From an uncultured Ignavibacteriales bacterium (lineage in GTDB: Bacteria > Bacteroidota > Ignavibacteria > Ignavibacteriales > Ignavibacteriaceae): a stretch of 5,762 nt of DNA. The position numbers and the translations under genes are program-made. Shown here one piece after another: positions 1 to 5,762 of the stretch. Location: the NCBI GenBank assembly GCA_903915485.1, contig CAIWTC010000529.1, positions 1-5,762 on the forward strand, written 5' to 3'. Below the pieces are notes generated by a model. It saw only the letters and a program-made list of their open reading frames with translations. It had not been told where the DNA came from and made no database searches. Numbering within the stretch: position 1 is the first letter of the stretch; every line of letters starts with the position of its first letter.

Positions 1-575
1 GGTACGGACTTGAAAGTCCTTATGATTCATTTATTCACCTGGGTTATTATGAGCAATTTAAGAAACCCGAAACCGTGATATTGCTTTTCACAGGCCCAAA
101 AGATGAATGGCTTACGAAACACAAAAAAGCTTTTGTACACTCCACCGATAGTTTGAATTATAAATCTAAAAAAGCATTTTCGTTCAAGTTCAAAATGTTC
201 TTTAGAAATAATTCCTCGGTTCTTAATCTTTTGCAGAATTGGTTTGATGAATTAAGGCTTGAAGAGTCACCACAGTTGAAGTATGAAGCAGTACAAAACG
301 GTGAATTCACAAATGAGTTTAAGGAAGTTCTTCGTATCTATAAAAGCAAGTACGCAGATAAGTTTATGCTTGTTTCTATCGCTTCTCTGACCCAAATTAA
401 TCAGGACATCAAAAAGTTCTGCACAGAAGAGAACATTTCATTTTATTACGATGACATCAACAAACCGGAAAACAAAATTAAAGGCATTGGTCACCTGACC
501 GAAGAAGGAAATCTGAAATTAGGAAACTTAATTTATAACTCTTATGTCAACCATAAAGGGCTAATCAACAAATGA
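1..575 (+). CDS. SGNH/GDSL-hydrolase-like protein, 3' part only (5' end outside window)
   Basis: The reading frame is open from base 3 to the TGA at 573-575, giving 190 residues with no N-terminus. The GTG at 75 is therefore an internal valine codon, not a start. Fragment residues 1-36 (beginning YGLESPYDSF, then KPETVILLFTGPKDEW) resemble the SGNH/GDSL pattern of a Gly-containing loop, a KPd-V-I-L strand and a turn normally reading GND. Residues about 163-175 (GHLTEEGNLKLGN) resemble the C-terminal block around the catalytic His, here His164. The block III Asn appears to be Lys (PKDE), and no Asp lies two or three residues before the His (KGIGH), so catalysis is doubtful. The catalytic-Ser block would lie upstream of the window. 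The gene overlaps the MBOAT gene by four bases. SGNH-like proteins next to MBOAT acyltransferases commonly take part in polysaccharide O-acetylation (AlgJ/AlgX, PatB and DltD types), and that role is inferred here. The family call is moderately confident; substrate and activity are unknown. Confidence 0.6.
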   Translation, partial: YGLESPYDSFIHLGYYEQFKKPETVILLFTGPKDEWLTKHKKAFVHSTDSLNYKSKKAFSFKFKMFFRNNSSVLNLLQNWFDELRLEESPQLKYEAVQNGEFTNEFKEVLRIYKSKYADKFMLVSIASLTQINQDIKKFCTEENISFYYDDINKPENKIKGIGHLTEEGNLKLGNLIYNSYVNHKGLINK

Positions 576-1762
576 TTACTTCGCTGACATTTTTTATTAC
601 CTTAGGTATAACCGCACTATTGTTTTGGTCGCTGACTAAGCAATCACACAGAGCATTGCTGCTAACCTTGTTCAGTTTAATATTCCTATTCTTAAGTCAA
701 CCGTCGGTTTTGTTAACCCTTATCCCTGTTTCAATTCTATCTTATCTATCCGCAGTACAGTTGGGCAAACAAAAGAACACTTCTAAAAGAATTTTACTCT
801 ATGTTTCGGTTTCACTGCTAGTGTTACTATTATTATTCTATAAAGCACCGCAATCCATCTTTTCTTCCCTGCGGGCAATATTTATGACCGGAAGTTCATC
901 AGGCATAGTTGATTCAATGATTTACCCGCTCGGACTATCATATCTCGTATTCAAAGTAATAAGTTTTCTTGCTGATGTTTATTGGGAGAAAGTGGAGCCC
1001 GGTAATTTCTTAAATTATCTTTCTTATATTTCTCTGTTCACAATCTATACTGCGGGACCCATCGAGAGATACACGAATTACAAACCTCAAATAGAAAAGC
1101 AGGCAGAATGTTTTTCATCATCTTACTTTGAATTTGCAATTTACCGCATATCTATTGGCCTATTCAAAAAGATTGTCCTCGCAAACTGGATTGGTTACTA
1201 TCTTCTAAATTACCGTCACCTTCAAAGAAGTGCTTCATTTGAATCACTCGACATAATTGGATTATGTATATTCTCTTTTCAAATCTATTTTGATTTTGCC
1301 GGATACAGTGACATCGCAATTGGTTCATCGAAGTTATTTGGCATAACAGTTATGGAAAATTTCACATCACCATTCACGAAACCAAACATCAGCAAATTCT
1401 GGCAGTCCTGGCATATATCACTTTCATCTTGGATTCGTGACTATATTTTCTATCCATTGTCTATGGCTTCATTCTTTAGGAGAATTGATTTTCAAATCAC
1501 AAAGAATATTTCTCTGCTGAGGCTTTGGAATATGACTGCATTGCCGGAGATAGCATTCACTGTTTGCGGTCTGTGGCATGGCATAACATTGGGGTTTATT
1601 ATATGGGGTGCAATGCATGGATTAGCACTTGCAGTTTACTCGACTTGGAACTATTCGAAGAATAAATATAATTTAAGTGGTAATCAGTCTAAAATACTTT
1701 ACGCGCTTGGAATGATAATTACATTTCTATTTGTATCTATCTCCTGGCAGTTCTTTTTATAA
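572..1762 (+). CDS. MBOAT-family membrane O-acyltransferase (AlgI/DltB-like)
   Basis: This 396-residue polytopic membrane protein probably moves acyl (likely acetyl) groups across the inner membrane for O-acylation of an envelope or secreted glycan. Hydrophobic segments lie near residues 2-20, 28-60, 73-90, 113-135, 148-165, 190-213, 226-250, 328-358 and 374-394. Family motifs in order are PLGLSYLVFK (119-128), AGPIERY (161-167), IYFDFAGYSDIAIG (238-251), FWQSWHISLSSWIRDY (276-291, His281) and GLWHG (333-337). His336 in WHG is the conserved MBOAT histidine. The protein ends at SWQFFL, where AlgI-type members (about 470-520 residues) continue with an FRa-type motif and further helices. The length is closer to DltB (about 400 residues). 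The ATG at 572 overlaps the upstream TGA as ATGA, suggesting translational coupling, and AAAGGG at 555-560 is a weak, distant ribosome binding site. The acyl acceptor cannot be read from the sequence; no dltA or dltC is visible, so a teichoic-acid role has no support. Confidence 0.9.
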   Translation: MITSLTFFITLGITALLFWSLTKQSHRALLLTLFSLIFLFLSQPSVLLTLIPVSILSYLSAVQLGKQKNTSKRILLYVSVSLLVLLLLFYKAPQSIFSSLRAIFMTGSSSGIVDSMIYPLGLSYLVFKVISFLADVYWEKVEPGNFLNYLSYISLFTIYTAGPIERYTNYKPQIEKQAECFSSSYFEFAIYRISIGLFKKIVLANWIGYYLLNYRHLQRSASFESLDIIGLCIFSFQIYFDFAGYSDIAIGSSKLFGITVMENFTSPFTKPNISKFWQSWHISLSSWIRDYIFYPLSMASFFRRIDFQITKNISLLRLWNMTALPEIAFTVCGLWHGITLGFIIWGAMHGLALAVYSTWNYSKNKYNLSGNQSKILYALGMIITFLFVSISWQFFL

Positions 1763-1775
1763 TTGACTCCTGCTT

Positions 1776-2570
1776 TTAATTAAGTCCATTCCCCGCAGCA
1801 CCATTTAACTTATCGCTGATTAACTGATCTTCCTGTTTCTCCTTCAACAGCGCCGCTGCATCAGCATCTATCAACCACATCAATGCATCAACTCCCGCCT
1901 CAACTAATGATGCGGGAAATAATTCTTCCCCGGTTTTATGTTCAATTATTTCAGATACTTTCTCTGCTTTACTTTTGCCGGTTGCCAGGAAGATTATATT
2001 CTTTGCATTATTTATAACCTTACCGGTAATTGTTATTCGCCGCTGTGCCGTTTGCGGATGAACCGCAATTTCACATAAATTTTCTGACCCGAATAATTCA
2101 ATTTGGTTAGGAAATATTGACGCCGTATGTCCGTCCTCACCCAGTCCCAAAAGAACAATATCAAAAGATGGTGCGCCGATAATACTAACGACATTATTCC
2201 TTAAAACATCAGCATAGCGAATTACTTCCTCTGCAGGTTTAGCTTCGCCGTAAATTCTAAAAACATTTTCAGCGGGAATTGAAATCTTTGATAACAAACA
2301 ATCTGTTGTCATCTTATAGTTACTTTCAGAATCATCAGGGGCAACACATCTTTCATCACCCCAAAATACTTTAACCTTAGACCAATTTATTTTATCTGCA
2401 TAATTTTCTGCCAGAAACTTAAATATCGCCTTTGGCGTTGAACCCCCGGATAGCGCAATAGTAAGAAAACTTTCGTTTGGAACTTCATTAACTTTATCAC
2501 AAAGCAGTTCCGCGAAACTCCCCGCTAACTCTTCAGTACTTTTATAAATATTTATTATCGGTTTCTTCAT
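1776..2570 (-). CDS. pgl: 6-phosphogluconolactonase (DevB/SOL type)
   Basis: Hydrolyses 6-phosphoglucono-1,5-lactone to 6-phosphogluconate, the second step of the oxidative pentose-phosphate pathway, in the cytoplasm. From the ATG at 2570 the protein has 264 residues, slightly above the family's usual length of about 230-260. Visible motifs are SGGSTPK (41-47, sugar-phosphate loop related to glucosamine-6-phosphate deaminases), GDERCV (71-76), GLGEDGHTASIFP (142-154, family signature with the catalytic-region His148), RRIT (177-180), ATGKSKAEKV (196-205) and FPASLV (218-223). The C-terminal tail after about residue 240 (LLKEKQEDQLISDKLNGAAG) is polar and looks like a lineage-specific extension. 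I chose the ATG at 2570 because its A is the last base of the zwf stop (TAATG), a typical coupled junction. A TTG at 2582 in the same frame would add four residues (MRVI) and is less likely. No strong ribosome binding site precedes either start, so coupling to zwf translation is probable. Confidence 0.95.
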   Translation of the reverse strand: MKKPIINIYKSTEELAGSFAELLCDKVNEVPNESFLTIALSGGSTPKAIFKFLAENYADKINWSKVKVFWGDERCVAPDDSESNYKMTTDCLLSKISIPAENVFRIYGEAKPAEEVIRYADVLRNNVVSIIGAPSFDIVLLGLGEDGHTASIFPNQIELFGSENLCEIAVHPQTAQRRITITGKVINNAKNIIFLATGKSKAEKVSEIIEHKTGEELFPASLVEAGVDALMWLIDADAAALLKEKQEDQLISDKLNGAAGNGLN

Positions 2571-4087
2571 TATAACTCGCAATAATTTCCATCGTTGGAT
2601 AAATTCTTACACGGATATCTCCAGGTCATTCCCTCGCCCTCAATCAAGTCATCTGAGTGTTCTGGACCCCATGTTCCTGCCGGATACCCGAATAGTGGAA
2701 CTTCATTATTCTCTTTCCAACTCTCCAGTATCGGCGATAAGAACTTCCAGGCCTCTATCACCTCTTCGGTGCGGGCGTATAAAGTTGAGTCGCCCTTCAT
2801 TGAGTCATGCAGCAATCTTTCATAAGCAGAGGGTATTCTGATATTTGATAATTCCGAATAATGAAAATCCATGTTAACTGTCTGCACATCGAAACCCGCA
2901 CCGGGAGTCTTCATACCGAACTTTAATAATATTCCTTCATCGGGTTGAATCCGTATCACCAACTGATTGCATGTCGGAACATTTGCATCTTGCGAAAACA
3001 GAAAATGCGGTGTTGGCTTATAGTGTATCACAACTTCAGTTACCCGTGTAGGCAACCTCTTTCCTGTGCGGATATAAAACGGCACTCCACCCCATCGCCA
3101 GTTATCTATATAAAATTTTATCGCTGCGTATGTTTCTGTATGCGAATCAGGATTCACACCCTCCTCCTCGCGGTAACCTTTCGCATGTTCACCCTTGATG
3201 CTTGATGAGATGTACTGTCCGCGAATGACGGAATCTTTTACTTCTTCTTTTTTAATTGGTCTTAGCGACTGAAACACTTTCAATATTTCATTACGAATCG
3301 CTACCGGTTCAAGTGATGAAGGCGGTTCCATTGCGGTAAGTCCGACCACTTGCAGCAAATGATTCTGCACCATATCTCGTAGTGCACCCGAAGTTTCATA
3401 ATATCCGCCGCGGTTCTCCACACCGATACTTTCGGATGAGGTTACTTCTACATGATGAATGAAATTCCTGTTCCACAGCGGTTCAAATATTCCGTTTGAA
3501 AATCTTGTCACCAAAAGATTCTGAACCGTTTCTTTGCCGAGGTAATGGTCTATCCTAAAAATCTGTTCTTCTTCCCAATCACGCAGAATCTCATCTTTCA
3601 ATTTTAGCGCTGAGTCCAAATCATACCCGAAAGGTTTTTCAATTATCAATCGTTTCCATCCGTCTGACTGCACATTCAATTTCACTGTAGCTAAATTTTT
3701 CGGAATAACCCCGTACATACTCGGCGGAGTTGACAAGTAAAATATAGTATTACCGCCGATTCCGCATATATTTCTGATGTCTTTTAATTTCCCGGTCAGC
3801 ACTGAGTAATCAGCAGCATCATTTATTTTCAGCGAAGTATAATATATTTTTTGAACAAATTCTTCAATCTTCGAGAGGTCGTCTATTTCTTTAAACTTAT
3901 TGATAGATGATTTCATGTTCAACCTGAATTCCTCATCGCTCATTTCTGTCCTTGAAACACCTAGCAATGCGAACTTATCCGATAGGGAACCTTGCACAAA
4001 CAGTGAATAGATTGCCGGAATGAGTTTCCTCTTAGTCAAATCTCCCGATGCGCCGAAAATTACATAAATATGATTTCCGTTTTCCAT
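2570..4087 (-). CDS. zwf: Glucose-6-phosphate 1-dehydrogenase
   Basis: Oxidises glucose-6-phosphate to 6-phosphoglucono-1,5-lactone with reduction of NADP+ (or NAD+), committing carbon to the oxidative pentose-phosphate pathway in the cytoplasm. Its 505 residues match the family's usual length of about 480-510. The N-terminal Rossmann fold opens with FGASGDLTKRK (11-21). EKPFG (150-154) carries the conserved Lys-Pro. RIDHYLGKE (178-186) is the family signature with substrate-binding His181 and Lys185. QNH (241-243) holds the expected catalytic base His243, inferred from Leuconostoc His240. RTGKRL (340-345) is also conserved, and the C-terminus carries GYPAGTWGP (467-475). All expected key residues are present. 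The start at 4087 is supported by AAGGAG just upstream and by placing the Rossmann motif at the usual distance from the N-terminus. It is the first gene of a zwf-pgl operon; gnd is not in the window. Cofactor preference cannot be settled by eye. Confidence 0.98.
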   Translation of the reverse strand: MENGNHIYVIFGASGDLTKRKLIPAIYSLFVQGSLSDKFALLGVSRTEMSDEEFRLNMKSSINKFKEIDDLSKIEEFVQKIYYTSLKINDAADYSVLTGKLKDIRNICGIGGNTIFYLSTPPSMYGVIPKNLATVKLNVQSDGWKRLIIEKPFGYDLDSALKLKDEILRDWEEEQIFRIDHYLGKETVQNLLVTRFSNGIFEPLWNRNFIHHVEVTSSESIGVENRGGYYETSGALRDMVQNHLLQVVGLTAMEPPSSLEPVAIRNEILKVFQSLRPIKKEEVKDSVIRGQYISSSIKGEHAKGYREEEGVNPDSHTETYAAIKFYIDNWRWGGVPFYIRTGKRLPTRVTEVVIHYKPTPHFLFSQDANVPTCNQLVIRIQPDEGILLKFGMKTPGAGFDVQTVNMDFHYSELSNIRIPSAYERLLHDSMKGDSTLYARTEEVIEAWKFLSPILESWKENNEVPLFGYPAGTWGPEHSDDLIEGEGMTWRYPCKNLSNDGNYCEL

Positions 4088-4090
4088 TTT

Positions 4091-4096
4091 CTCCTT
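4091..4096 (-). promoter_or_regulatory. Ribosome binding site of zwf
   Basis: On the minus strand AAGGAG lies three bases before the zwf ATG (AAGGAG-AAA-ATG). The motif is nearly perfect but the spacing is shorter than usual. It supports the zwf start and contrasts with the malic enzyme gene across the intergenic region, which has no such motif. Confidence 0.65.
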
Positions 4097-4151
4097 CAGT
4101 AAAAATATTTTGGAAAATTGATAGTCTGTTAGTGCATAAATTAATTCATCG

Positions 4152-4164
4152 AGGCGTTTTGCCT
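4152..4164. repeat. Small hairpin in the predicted zwf leader
   Basis: AGGC and GCCT flank a five-base loop, giving a four-base-pair GC stem. AT-rich arms on both sides (TAATT at 4142-4146 and AATTA at 4166-4170) could extend it around a bulge. It falls inside the inferred zwf 5' untranslated region. A stem this short could be chance and no function is assigned. Confidence 0.25.
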
Positions 4165-4178
4165 TAATTATTAACTAC

Positions 4179-4206
4179 ATTATAATAACTTTGCTACAAA
4201 AATCAA
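4179..4206 (-). promoter_or_regulatory. Candidate sigma70-type promoter for zwf-pgl
   Basis: On the minus strand TTGATT (4206-4201) is followed after 16 bases by a perfect TATAAT (4184-4179). Transcription would begin near 4172, leaving a leader of about 85 bases before the zwf ATG. This is the best promoter-like pair I found upstream of zwf. The region is AT-rich, so chance matches are possible. In Bacteroidota proper the housekeeping promoter is different (TTTG and TAnnTTTG), which would count against this call if the host belongs there. Confidence 0.4.
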
Positions 4207-4249
4207 AACACTTCCCTCTCCAAACATTCATATACTAAACCGTTCAATG

Positions 4250-4263
4250 TTGATAAGCATCAA
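4250..4263. repeat. Inverted repeat TTGAT-N4-ATCAA, possible operator
   Basis: Two perfect five-base arms are separated by AAGC. The repeat lies about 44 bases upstream of the predicted zwf -35 box and about 220 bases upstream of the malic enzyme start. Its size and position would suit binding by a dimeric transcription factor controlling either or both divergent genes. No specific regulator is recognised, and five-base arms in AT-rich DNA arise easily by chance. Confidence 0.25.
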
Positions 4264-4340
4264 ACAATGATGAGAAAATTTTTCCCAATTCCTTTTTATG
4301 TTGGCTTTCGTATTAATTTTATTCGTAAGTTTAAGAAGTA

Positions 4341-4354
4341 TATTTTTAAAAATA
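4341..4354. repeat. Perfect 14-bp AT palindrome
   Basis: TATTTTTAAAAATA is its own reverse complement and is followed by another AAAAATA. It sits in the most AT-rich part of the divergent intergenic region. It may affect DNA bending or melting, or be part of a bidirectional weak terminator. No GC stem is present, so a conventional terminator is unlikely. Confidence 0.3.
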
Positions 4355-4411
4355 AAAATACTGATATATGTTATATAAGAATTACAAGTTGTTGATTACC
4401 CGATTCTCTTC

Positions 4412-4432
4412 TCCGCGAAGCCGAAAAGCGGA
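4412..4432. repeat. GC-containing hairpin in the malic enzyme upstream region
   Basis: TCCGC (4412-4416) and GCGGA (4428-4432) form a perfect five-base-pair stem around an 11-base loop. It ends 50 bases before the malic enzyme ATG, and its GC richness stands out against very AT-rich flanks. It could be a 5' leader structure or a protein-binding site. No T-run follows on the + strand, so it does not look like a terminator. Confidence 0.3.
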
Positions 4433-4482
4433 AATATTTACCAAGAATTCTACACTAATTATTCATAAACAATAATATTATA

Positions 4483-5762
4483 ATGAAGTTAACAAAACAA
4501 GAAGCACTCGACTATCACAGCAGAGGTAAAAAAGGCAAAATCGAAGTTGTCGCTACTAAACCTTGCTTGACTCAGAGAGACCTCTCTCTAGCTTACACCC
4601 CCGGTGTTGCAGACCCATGTTTAGAAATAAACGCAAATCCCGAACTAGTTTACGAATATACTGCTAAAGGAAATTTGGTTGCAGTAGTTTCGAACGGTAC
4701 AGCCGTTCTTGGACTTGGAGATATCGGCCCTGAAGCCGGCAAACCGGTTATGGAAGGTAAGGGAGTTCTGTTCAAGAGATTTGCGGATATTGATGTGTTT
4801 GATATTGAACTCCGCAGTAAGAGTGTCGAGGATATCATTAAATGTGTTCAGATGCTTGAACCAACTTTCGGCGGAATCAACCTTGAAGATATCAAAGCAC
4901 CTGAATGTTTCTATATTGAAGAAGCACTCAAAAAGTCAATGAACATTCCAGTGTTTCATGATGACCAGCACGGAACCGCCATCATTAGCGGCGCGGCATT
5001 AATTAACGCTGTTGAACTTGCAGGCAAAAAATTATCGGAAGTTAAAGTTGTATTTAACGGTGCAGGCGCTTCGGCAAATGCATGCGCTAACCTCCACATC
5101 CGACTCGGTGTTACCAAAGCAAACATTATCATGTGCGATACTAAAGGCGTTATCTACAAAGGCAGAACAACCGGCATGAATGAATTCAAAGAAGCATTCA
5201 TGGTTGAGACAGATAGAAGAACCCTCGCAGAAGCACTTGTCGGTGCAGATGTTTTTGTCGGATTATCAGTTGCTAACACAATGACAAAAGATATGGTTAA
5301 GTCAATGGCTCCTAACCCTATCATCTTTGCAATGGCAAATCCTAATCCTGAAATTGCATACGAAGATGCAGTTGATGCCCGCAAGGATGTTATCATGGCA
5401 ACAGGCCGTTCAGATTACCCTAATCAGATTAATAATGTACTCGGATTCCCTTTCATCTTCCGCGGTGCGCTTGATGTCCGTGCAACAGCAATCAACGAAG
5501 AAATGAAATTAGCCGCTTCTTATGCACTTGCAGAATTAGCTAAAGAAGAAGTCCCCGAAGTTGTTAAACAAGCATATGGCGGTGTTGATATTAAATTCGG
5601 CAGAGAATACATCGTTCCTAAACCTTTTGACCCGCGCGTGCTGACACATGTTGCGCCCGCAGTGGCAAAAGCAGCAATGGATTCGGGAGTTGCGCTTCAA
5701 CCAATTACCGATTGGGAAAAATACAAAGAAGAATTATTAGAACGTTTGGGATCGGACAATAA
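4483..5762 (+). CDS. maeB: Malic enzyme, probably MaeB type, N-terminal 426 residues (3' end outside window)
   Basis: Oxidatively decarboxylates malate to pyruvate and CO2 with formation of NAD(P)H in the cytoplasm. The frame is open from the ATG at 4483 to the window edge, ending in the first two bases of a codon. An in-frame TAA at 4456-4458 and no start between make this ATG the start. Motifs are YTPGVA (38-43, catalytic-type Tyr38), GNLVAVVSNGTAVLGLGDIG (63-82), EGKGVLFK (91-98), GINLEDIKAP (131-140, acidic metal ligands), FHDDQHGTA (158-166), the nucleotide-binding loop FNGAGASA (191-198), ANPNPE (285-290) and ATGRSDYPNQINNVLG (306-321). The dehydrogenase part is complete by about residue 400. 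The final DWEKYKEELLERLGSDN (410-426) looks like the linker that in MaeB proteins (about 760 residues) leads to a phosphotransacetylase-like regulatory domain, but that domain is not visible. No Shine-Dalgarno precedes the start. NAD versus NADP preference is undecided. Confidence 0.93.
   Translation, partial: MKLTKQEALDYHSRGKKGKIEVVATKPCLTQRDLSLAYTPGVADPCLEINANPELVYEYTAKGNLVAVVSNGTAVLGLGDIGPEAGKPVMEGKGVLFKRFADIDVFDIELRSKSVEDIIKCVQMLEPTFGGINLEDIKAPECFYIEEALKKSMNIPVFHDDQHGTAIISGAALINAVELAGKKLSEVKVVFNGAGASANACANLHIRLGVTKANIIMCDTKGVIYKGRTTGMNEFKEAFMVETDRRTLAEALVGADVFVGLSVANTMTKDMVKSMAPNPIIFAMANPNPEIAYEDAVDARKDVIMATGRSDYPNQINNVLGFPFIFRGALDVRATAINEEMKLAASYALAELAKEEVPEVVKQAYGGVDIKFGREYIVPKPFDPRVLTHVAPAVAKAAMDSGVALQPITDWEKYKEELLERLGSDN

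Larger units (their letters stand above)
4088..4482. other. Divergent intergenic region between zwf and the malic enzyme gene
   Basis: These 395 bases lie between divergently transcribed genes and contain no open reading frame that I can support. The zwf-proximal side holds an AAGGAG site and a TTGATT-16-TATAAT pair on the minus strand. The interior holds TTGAT-N4-ATCAA, a 14-bp AT palindrome and a TCCGC/GCGGA hairpin. For the malic enzyme I found no convincing sigma70 promoter. A loose Bacteroidota-style pair, TTG at 4301-4303 and TAAGTTTA at 4326-4333, is the best candidate but is weak. The ten-base palindrome ATAATATTAT (4472-4481) abuts the malic enzyme ATG, leaving no room for a normal Shine-Dalgarno. 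No tRNA or recognisable riboswitch is seen. Confidence 0.7.

Noticed and set aside
75..77. GTG as the start of the SGNH-like gene
   Set aside because: The frame stays open to the left edge, and the residues encoded before it (YGLESPYD and onward) fit the same domain, so the GTG is internal.
572..1762. dltB of a teichoic-acid D-alanylation operon
   Set aside because: The protein length fits DltB, but no dltA or dltC is visible and the upstream gene does not clearly read as a typical dltD partner; a general MBOAT acyltransferase call is safer.
2595..3205. Two plus-strand open frames (2595-2825 and 2945-3205) inside zwf
   Set aside because: They lie wholly opposite the strongly conserved zwf coding sequence, and their translations show no recognisable family.
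4365..4379. TATATG and TATAAG as -10 boxes for the malic enzyme gene
   Set aside because: No acceptable -35 element lies 16-18 bases upstream, and the local sequence is almost all A and T.
4412..4432. TCCGC/GCGGA hairpin as a Rho-independent terminator
   Set aside because: No T-run follows on the + strand, none of useful length follows on the - strand, and no gene ends here because both flanking genes point away.
4479..4484. TATAAT overlapping the malic enzyme start codon
   Set aside because: It would place the transcription start inside the gene, there is no -35 element, and the match is expected in such AT-rich DNA.
4650..5396. Other open frames within the malic enzyme gene (minus 4650-4838, plus 4709-4942, minus 5154-5396)
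   Set aside because: All overlap conserved malic enzyme motifs in the real frame, and their products are low-complexity shadow translations.

Overview
The window reads as ordinary chromosome from a moderately AT-rich bacterium. The Bacteroidota/Ignavibacteriota/Chlorobiota neighbourhood is my guess. It rests on the AT-rich intergenic DNA, a start codon with no Shine-Dalgarno sequence in front of the malic enzyme gene, and the general look of the proteins. No rRNA or other phylogenetic marker is present, so the assignment is weak.

Left part (1-1762, + strand): the 3' end of a gene for an SGNH/GDSL-hydrolase-like protein, cut by the window edge, followed by a complete MBOAT-family membrane O-acyltransferase gene of the AlgI/DltB type. 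The two overlap by ATGA. Such pairs commonly O-acetylate surface or secreted polysaccharides, so this is probably the end of an envelope glycan-modification operon. The hydrolase-like protein seems to lack two of the usual catalytic residues.

Middle part (1776-4087, - strand): a two-gene oxidative pentose-phosphate operon, zwf (glucose-6-phosphate dehydrogenase) then pgl (6-phosphogluconolactonase). They are joined by a TAATG stop/start overlap. Together they turn glucose-6-phosphate into 6-phosphogluconate and yield one NAD(P)H. pgl converges on the MBOAT gene with only 13 bp between the stop codons and no visible terminator. A sigma70-like promoter (TTGATT-16-TATAAT) and an AAGGAG ribosome binding site precede zwf.

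Right part (4088-5762): a 395-bp divergent intergenic region with several small inverted repeats, then on the + strand the first 426 codons of a malic enzyme running off the right edge. Its end resembles the linker of MaeB-type enzymes, which carry a C-terminal phosphotransacetylase-like domain.

zwf-pgl and the malic enzyme gene both encode routes to reduced nicotinamide cofactor and diverge from the same intergenic region, so shared control is possible but unproven. I found no mobile element, CRISPR array, tRNA or rRNA, and no convincing new biological system. The observations below are modest.
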